The position numbers were made by a program, and so were the translations under genes. The notes beneath the pieces were generated by a model. It had not been told where the DNA came from. It did not search any database and saw only the letters and a program-made list of their open reading frames with translations. From an uncultured Collinsella sp. (lineage in GTDB: Bacteria; Actinomycetota; Coriobacteriia; Coriobacteriales; Coriobacteriaceae), in contig CALLFD010000022.1 in NCBI GenBank assembly GCA_937997605.1, forward strand, positions 1-24,570: DNA of 24,570 nucleotides, read 5' to 3'. Position 1 is the stretch's first letter; every line of letters begins with the position of its first letter. This document shows, in pieces, positions 22,043 through 24,570 of the stretch.

Positions 22043-23122
22043 CTACTCCCCGTGATGGTGGCCGCAGCAGCACTCGTGGCCATCATCATGGCCGTGGCCG
22101 CCGCAGCACTCGTGGTCCTCGCCATGGTGGTGGCCGCAACCGCACTCATGGTCGTCGCCGTGCTCGCCGCAACCGCAGCCGTCCTCGTGAGCACCGTGCT
22201 CTTCGGGACGATACTGCGACCAGTCCAGACCGGCGGCGATGGCGTCGGCCTCCTCCTTATAGAGGACCGTGATGGCCTGGGTGCCCAGCTTGGCACCACC
22301 GATGGCATCGAGCATGTCGTAGAGCGTAAAGGCCACGTCGGCGCCGGGCAGCGCAAGCTCGCGATCGTCGGCATAGGCGAGCGCCAAGCGCAGGTCCTTG
22401 ATGAAGTGCTCGACCATAAAGCCGGGCTTGTAGTCGCCGTCGAGCGCCTTGGTAGCCAGGCTCTCCATGGCGCCGGACTTGCCGGTACCGCCCAGGATCA
22501 TCTGGCGGGTCTTCTCCAGATCAAGGCCGCTCAGCTCGGCAAATGCCATGGCGTCTGCCATGCCGACCATGCAGGCGCCCAGCGACACCTGGTTGGCGAG
22601 CTTGGCAGCCTGGCCCTTGCCGGCGCCGTCGAAGCAGCAGATGTTGGCCGCAAAGGCGGCAAGGATGTCGCGGACCGGCGCGATGTCGTTCTCGGTAGCG
22701 CCCACGATAGCCGTGAGCGTACCGGCGATAGCGCCCGACTCGCCGCCGGTGACGGGGCAGTCAAACGCCATGCGACCAGAAACCTGGGCGGCCTCGGCAA
22801 TGTCACGGGCAAGCTCGGGCGAGCTCGTGGTGAGGTCGATCAAGACCGCGCCGGGCTTAGTGCACGCGAGCAGGCCGTCGCCCGCCAGGTAGAGTTCCTC
22901 GACCTCGGAGGGATAGCCCACCATGGTAAAGACGACATCGGCGTTCGCCGCGGCATCGGCCGGCGTATCTGCCCAGACGGCGCCGCGCTCGATAAGCGCC
23001 GCCGCCTTGGACTTGGTGCGGTTGTTGACCGTGACGGGATAGCCGGCGTCCAGAATGTGGCCGGCGATGGGGGCACCCATGATTCCGGTGCCGATGAATG
23101 CGACGGAGAGCTTGTTTGCCAT
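22043..23122 (-). CDS. 3-hydroxyacid dehydrogenase (GarR/HIBADH family) with His/Cys-rich tail
   Basis: A 359-residue protein. Residues 1-300 are a complete beta-hydroxyacid dehydrogenase: NAD(P)-loop GTGIMG (11-16), substrate block DCPVTGGESGA (121-131), and catalytic Lys K174 in KLANQ. Relatives are tartronate semialdehyde reductase (GarR) and 3-hydroxyisobutyrate dehydrogenase; the substrate is not certain. The family normally ends near residue 295. Here about 50 further residues (309-359) carry 14 His and 9 Cys in repeated HEC(G/C)CGHHHGE-like units, interspersed with Gly, Asp and Glu. This looks like a metal-binding tail. AAAGGAAAGG precedes the ATG. It heads the cluster leading to icd. 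Confidence 0.88.
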   Translation of the reverse strand: MANKLSVAFIGTGIMGAPIAGHILDAGYPVTVNNRTKSKAAALIERGAVWADTPADAAANADVVFTMVGYPSEVEELYLAGDGLLACTKPGAVLIDLTTSSPELARDIAEAAQVSGRMAFDCPVTGGESGAIAGTLTAIVGATENDIAPVRDILAAFAANICCFDGAGKGQAAKLANQVSLGACMVGMADAMAFAELSGLDLEKTRQMILGGTGKSGAMESLATKALDGDYKPGFMVEHFIKDLRLALAYADDRELALPGADVAFTLYDMLDAIGGAKLGTQAITVLYKEEADAIAAGLDWSQYRPEEHGAHEDGCGCGEHGDDHECGCGHHHGEDHECCGGHGHDDGHECCCGHHHGE

Positions 23123-23220
23123 GAAACCTTTCCTTTTGGGTTGGGTGTTGTTACCAGGTTGAATACTCGGTGCCAGCGTTTGGGCTGTGAGTCGAGGGCG
23201 ATTACGGACGCAGCGCTTGC

Positions 23221-24174
23221 CTACTGACCGCGCACGCGGCGGGCGATACGGTCGGAAAGCGACGCCTTGTCGGCGCGGTTCTTACCCCAAAACGCGCAGG
23301 CCACCATGCCGGGGCCCACGTGCGAACCGATGGTGGGGCCCACGGAACTGCGAATGATCGTGACGTCGGCGCAGCCCTCCTCCTTGCGGATGGCGGCCTC
23401 GAGCCAGTCGCCGTCCTTCTCGGCATCGGCCGTCATGATGGCGATGGGCATGGTGCGATCGGGCACGTAGTTCTCGCGGAACGACTTGAGGATGGACTTG
23501 AGCGCCTTCTTGCGGCCGCGGTTGACGCCGATCAGCGACAGCGAGCCGGCCAAGTCGTAGGAGAGCTCGGGCTTGACATCGAGCTTTGCCGTGAGCTGTG
23601 CCGCCGCGGGCGGAATGCGGCCGCCGGCAGCCAGTGCGTCGAAGCTCTCGAGCGTAAAGTAGCCGTGGACGTAGGTCTTTGCCTCGTTTGCCCAATCGAC
23701 CAGCTGCTTGGCGGTCAGTCCCGCCGAACGCTGGCGCACGGCCTCGAGCGCCAAGAGCGCGCCGGTCGCGCAGGGCAGAGCGTTGTCGACCACGTAGAGC
23801 TCGAAGTTGGGATACTCGGCGCGCACGGCATCTGCCGCCTGGCACGCGGAGTTGTAGCTCGACGACAGCGCCGAGGTAAAGCACAGGTAGACCGTGGGCG
23901 TGCCCTCTTTGGCGCACTCGGTAAAGAACTCGATATAGCGACCGAGCGACACAGCCGAGGTGGACACGCGGGCACCGGCGCGCATGCGGTCGTAGAACTC
24001 CTTGGGCGTGATGCTCGACCAGATGTCGTCCGTACGCTCCTCGCCATCGATGATAAAGGGGAAGCCCAAGATATCGACATCGAGGTTCGCGGCGACCTCG
24101 GGGCTAAAGTCGCAGCAGGTATCGACGACGATGCGGCAGCGGTCAGAATGGCCGGTAGATGCAGCTTTGTCCAT
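23221..24174 (-). CDS. DegV-family fatty-acid-binding protein
   Basis: A 317-residue DegV protein. It starts with RIVVDTCCDFSPEV. It has the ligand-contact motifs ARVSTSAVS and FTSALSSSYNSA (about 68-110), FDALAAGGRIPPA in the middle, and the C-terminal SSVGPTIGSHVGPGMVACAF block that closes the lipid pocket. In Firmicutes, DegV-type FakB proteins present fatty acids to the kinase FakA; whether this one has a FakA partner is not visible here. AAGGAG is eight nt before the ATG at 24174. It lies alone between the GarR-like gene and hpf, just after the hpf terminator. Confidence 0.9.
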   Translation of the reverse strand: MDKAASTGHSDRCRIVVDTCCDFSPEVAANLDVDILGFPFIIDGEERTDDIWSSITPKEFYDRMRAGARVSTSAVSLGRYIEFFTECAKEGTPTVYLCFTSALSSSYNSACQAADAVRAEYPNFELYVVDNALPCATGALLALEAVRQRSAGLTAKQLVDWANEAKTYVHGYFTLESFDALAAGGRIPPAAAQLTAKLDVKPELSYDLAGSLSLIGVNRGRKKALKSILKSFRENYVPDRTMPIAIMTADAEKDGDWLEAAIRKEEGCADVTIIRSSVGPTIGSHVGPGMVACAFWGKNRADKASLSDRIARRVRGQ

Positions 24175-24191
24175 CAAAGCGACTCCTTACG

Positions 24192-24225
24192 TAAAAAAGG
24201 CGGCCACCCGCATGGGATGGCCGCC
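24192..24225 (-). terminator. Terminator of hpf
   Basis: GGCGGCCA (24199-24206) pairs with TGGCCGCC (24218-24225). On the minus strand it is followed by a T-run (24198-24193). It lies 30 bp after the hpf stop. Confidence 0.92.
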
Positions 24226-24254
24226 AACCGTTAACTCATGCAAGTTAACGTATT

Positions 24255-24570
24255 TTACTCGTCAAGTGTTTCGATGCGGGGCTTGATGATGCCATATCCA
24301 CCATTCTTACGGTGATACACCACATTGATGAGGCCAGTCGTCGCGTTCTCGAACACGTAGAAGTCGTGGCCGAGCAGATCGGTCTGCACCAGCGCCTGCT
24401 CCTCAGTCATCGGGGTGACATCAATGACCTTCTCACGGACGAGCAGGTCGTCCTCCTCCTCGGGCAGCAGCAGGTCGGCCAGATCCTCGACGCGCTCGAC
24501 CGGTGCGACATCCGCTGCGCTGGCACCGCCCTGGCGGTTGTCCACGACCTTGGTCTTGAACTTGCGCAGC
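24255..24570 (-). CDS. hpf: Long-form ribosome hibernation promoting factor, C-terminal part (partial)
   Basis: The frame is open to the right edge, so the start lies outside; about 105 residues are visible. KFKTKVVDNRQGG is the usual link after the ribosome-binding domain. The C-terminal dimerisation domain of long HPF follows: VREKVIDVTPMTEEQALVQ, LLGHDFYVFENATTGLINVV and YHRKNGGYGIIKP. Long HPF joins two 70S ribosomes into inactive 100S dimers during starvation. A strong terminator follows. The GTG at 24543-24545 is internal and not the start. Confidence 0.9.
   Translation of the reverse strand, partial: LRKFKTKVVDNRQGGASAADVAPVERVEDLADLLLPEEEDDLLVREKVIDVTPMTEEQALVQTDLLGHDFYVFENATTGLINVVYHRKNGGYGIIKPRIETLDE

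Noticed and set aside
20193..22055. A 620-codon open frame on the plus strand
   Set aside because: It is the complement of icd, the HEAT-like gene and the membrane-protein gene, which have family motifs and ribosome binding sites. The plus-strand product has none.
22052..23227. A 391-codon plus-strand frame with a hydrophobic start
   Set aside because: The apparent Val/Ala-rich segment is the complement of the His/Cys-rich repeats of the GarR-like gene.

Overview
The window looks like chromosome from a high-GC Gram-positive gut bacterium of the Coriobacteriia, most likely Collinsella. That is an inference from GC-rich coding with AAGGAG-type ribosome binding sites, mannose- and lactose-family PTS genes, a phospho-beta-galactosidase, and the gene mix. 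No search was run. The theme is uptake and breakdown of lactose/galactosides and amino sugars such as N-acetylgalactosamine.

Layout. 1-1964 (+): the end of a lactose-family PTS IICB gene, then lacG and a strong terminator. 1965-3600: an AT-richer insert with two hairpin-forming repeat pairs, a 75-bp near-perfect palindrome and a Fic-family gene. 3602-4366 (-): a DeoR/LacR-like repressor. 4572-5624 (+): galM. 5691-5870: a nested palindromic MITE/REP-like element that supplies the last codons and stop of an orphan mannose-family IIB paralogue (-) whose active-site His is Tyr. 6548-6623: tRNA-Thr(CGT). 6832-9379 (-): a lacX-like epimerase, a lacC-like kinase, a 3' remnant of nagA, and a YhcH/NanQ-type gene. 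9536-10120 (+): a flavodoxin-like protein. 10196-16886 (-): a GalNAc/galactosamine module made of PTS IIA-YajC-IIB-IIC-IID, a GntR/HutC regulator, agaS and nagA, with matching TGGT-N4-ACCA operators at the agaS promoter and the PTS leader. 17588-18476 (+): a DUF2975 membrane protein with an Xre regulator. 18591-24570 (-): a membrane-anchored SurA-like protein; a tight garR-like / membrane protein / HEAT-like / icd cluster; a DegV protein; and the end of long-form hpf.

How the genes fit together. The mannose-family PTS would import and phosphorylate an amino sugar, NagA would deacetylate it, AgaS would deaminate and isomerise it to tagatose 6-phosphate, and the LacC-like kinase would make tagatose 1,6-bisphosphate. 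LacG feeds the same pool from phospho-lactose through galactose 6-phosphate. The needed LacAB isomerase and tagatose-bisphosphate aldolase are not in this window. The mutarotases and the YhcH/NanQ-type protein would supply the right sugar anomers.

Most notable oddities: the His-to-Tyr orphan IIB ending inside a repeat element; a GarR-type dehydrogenase with a roughly 50-residue His/Cys-rich tail; a IID subunit with an unusually long polar insert; the palindrome that swallows the fic ribosome binding site; and a relic of a second nagA.
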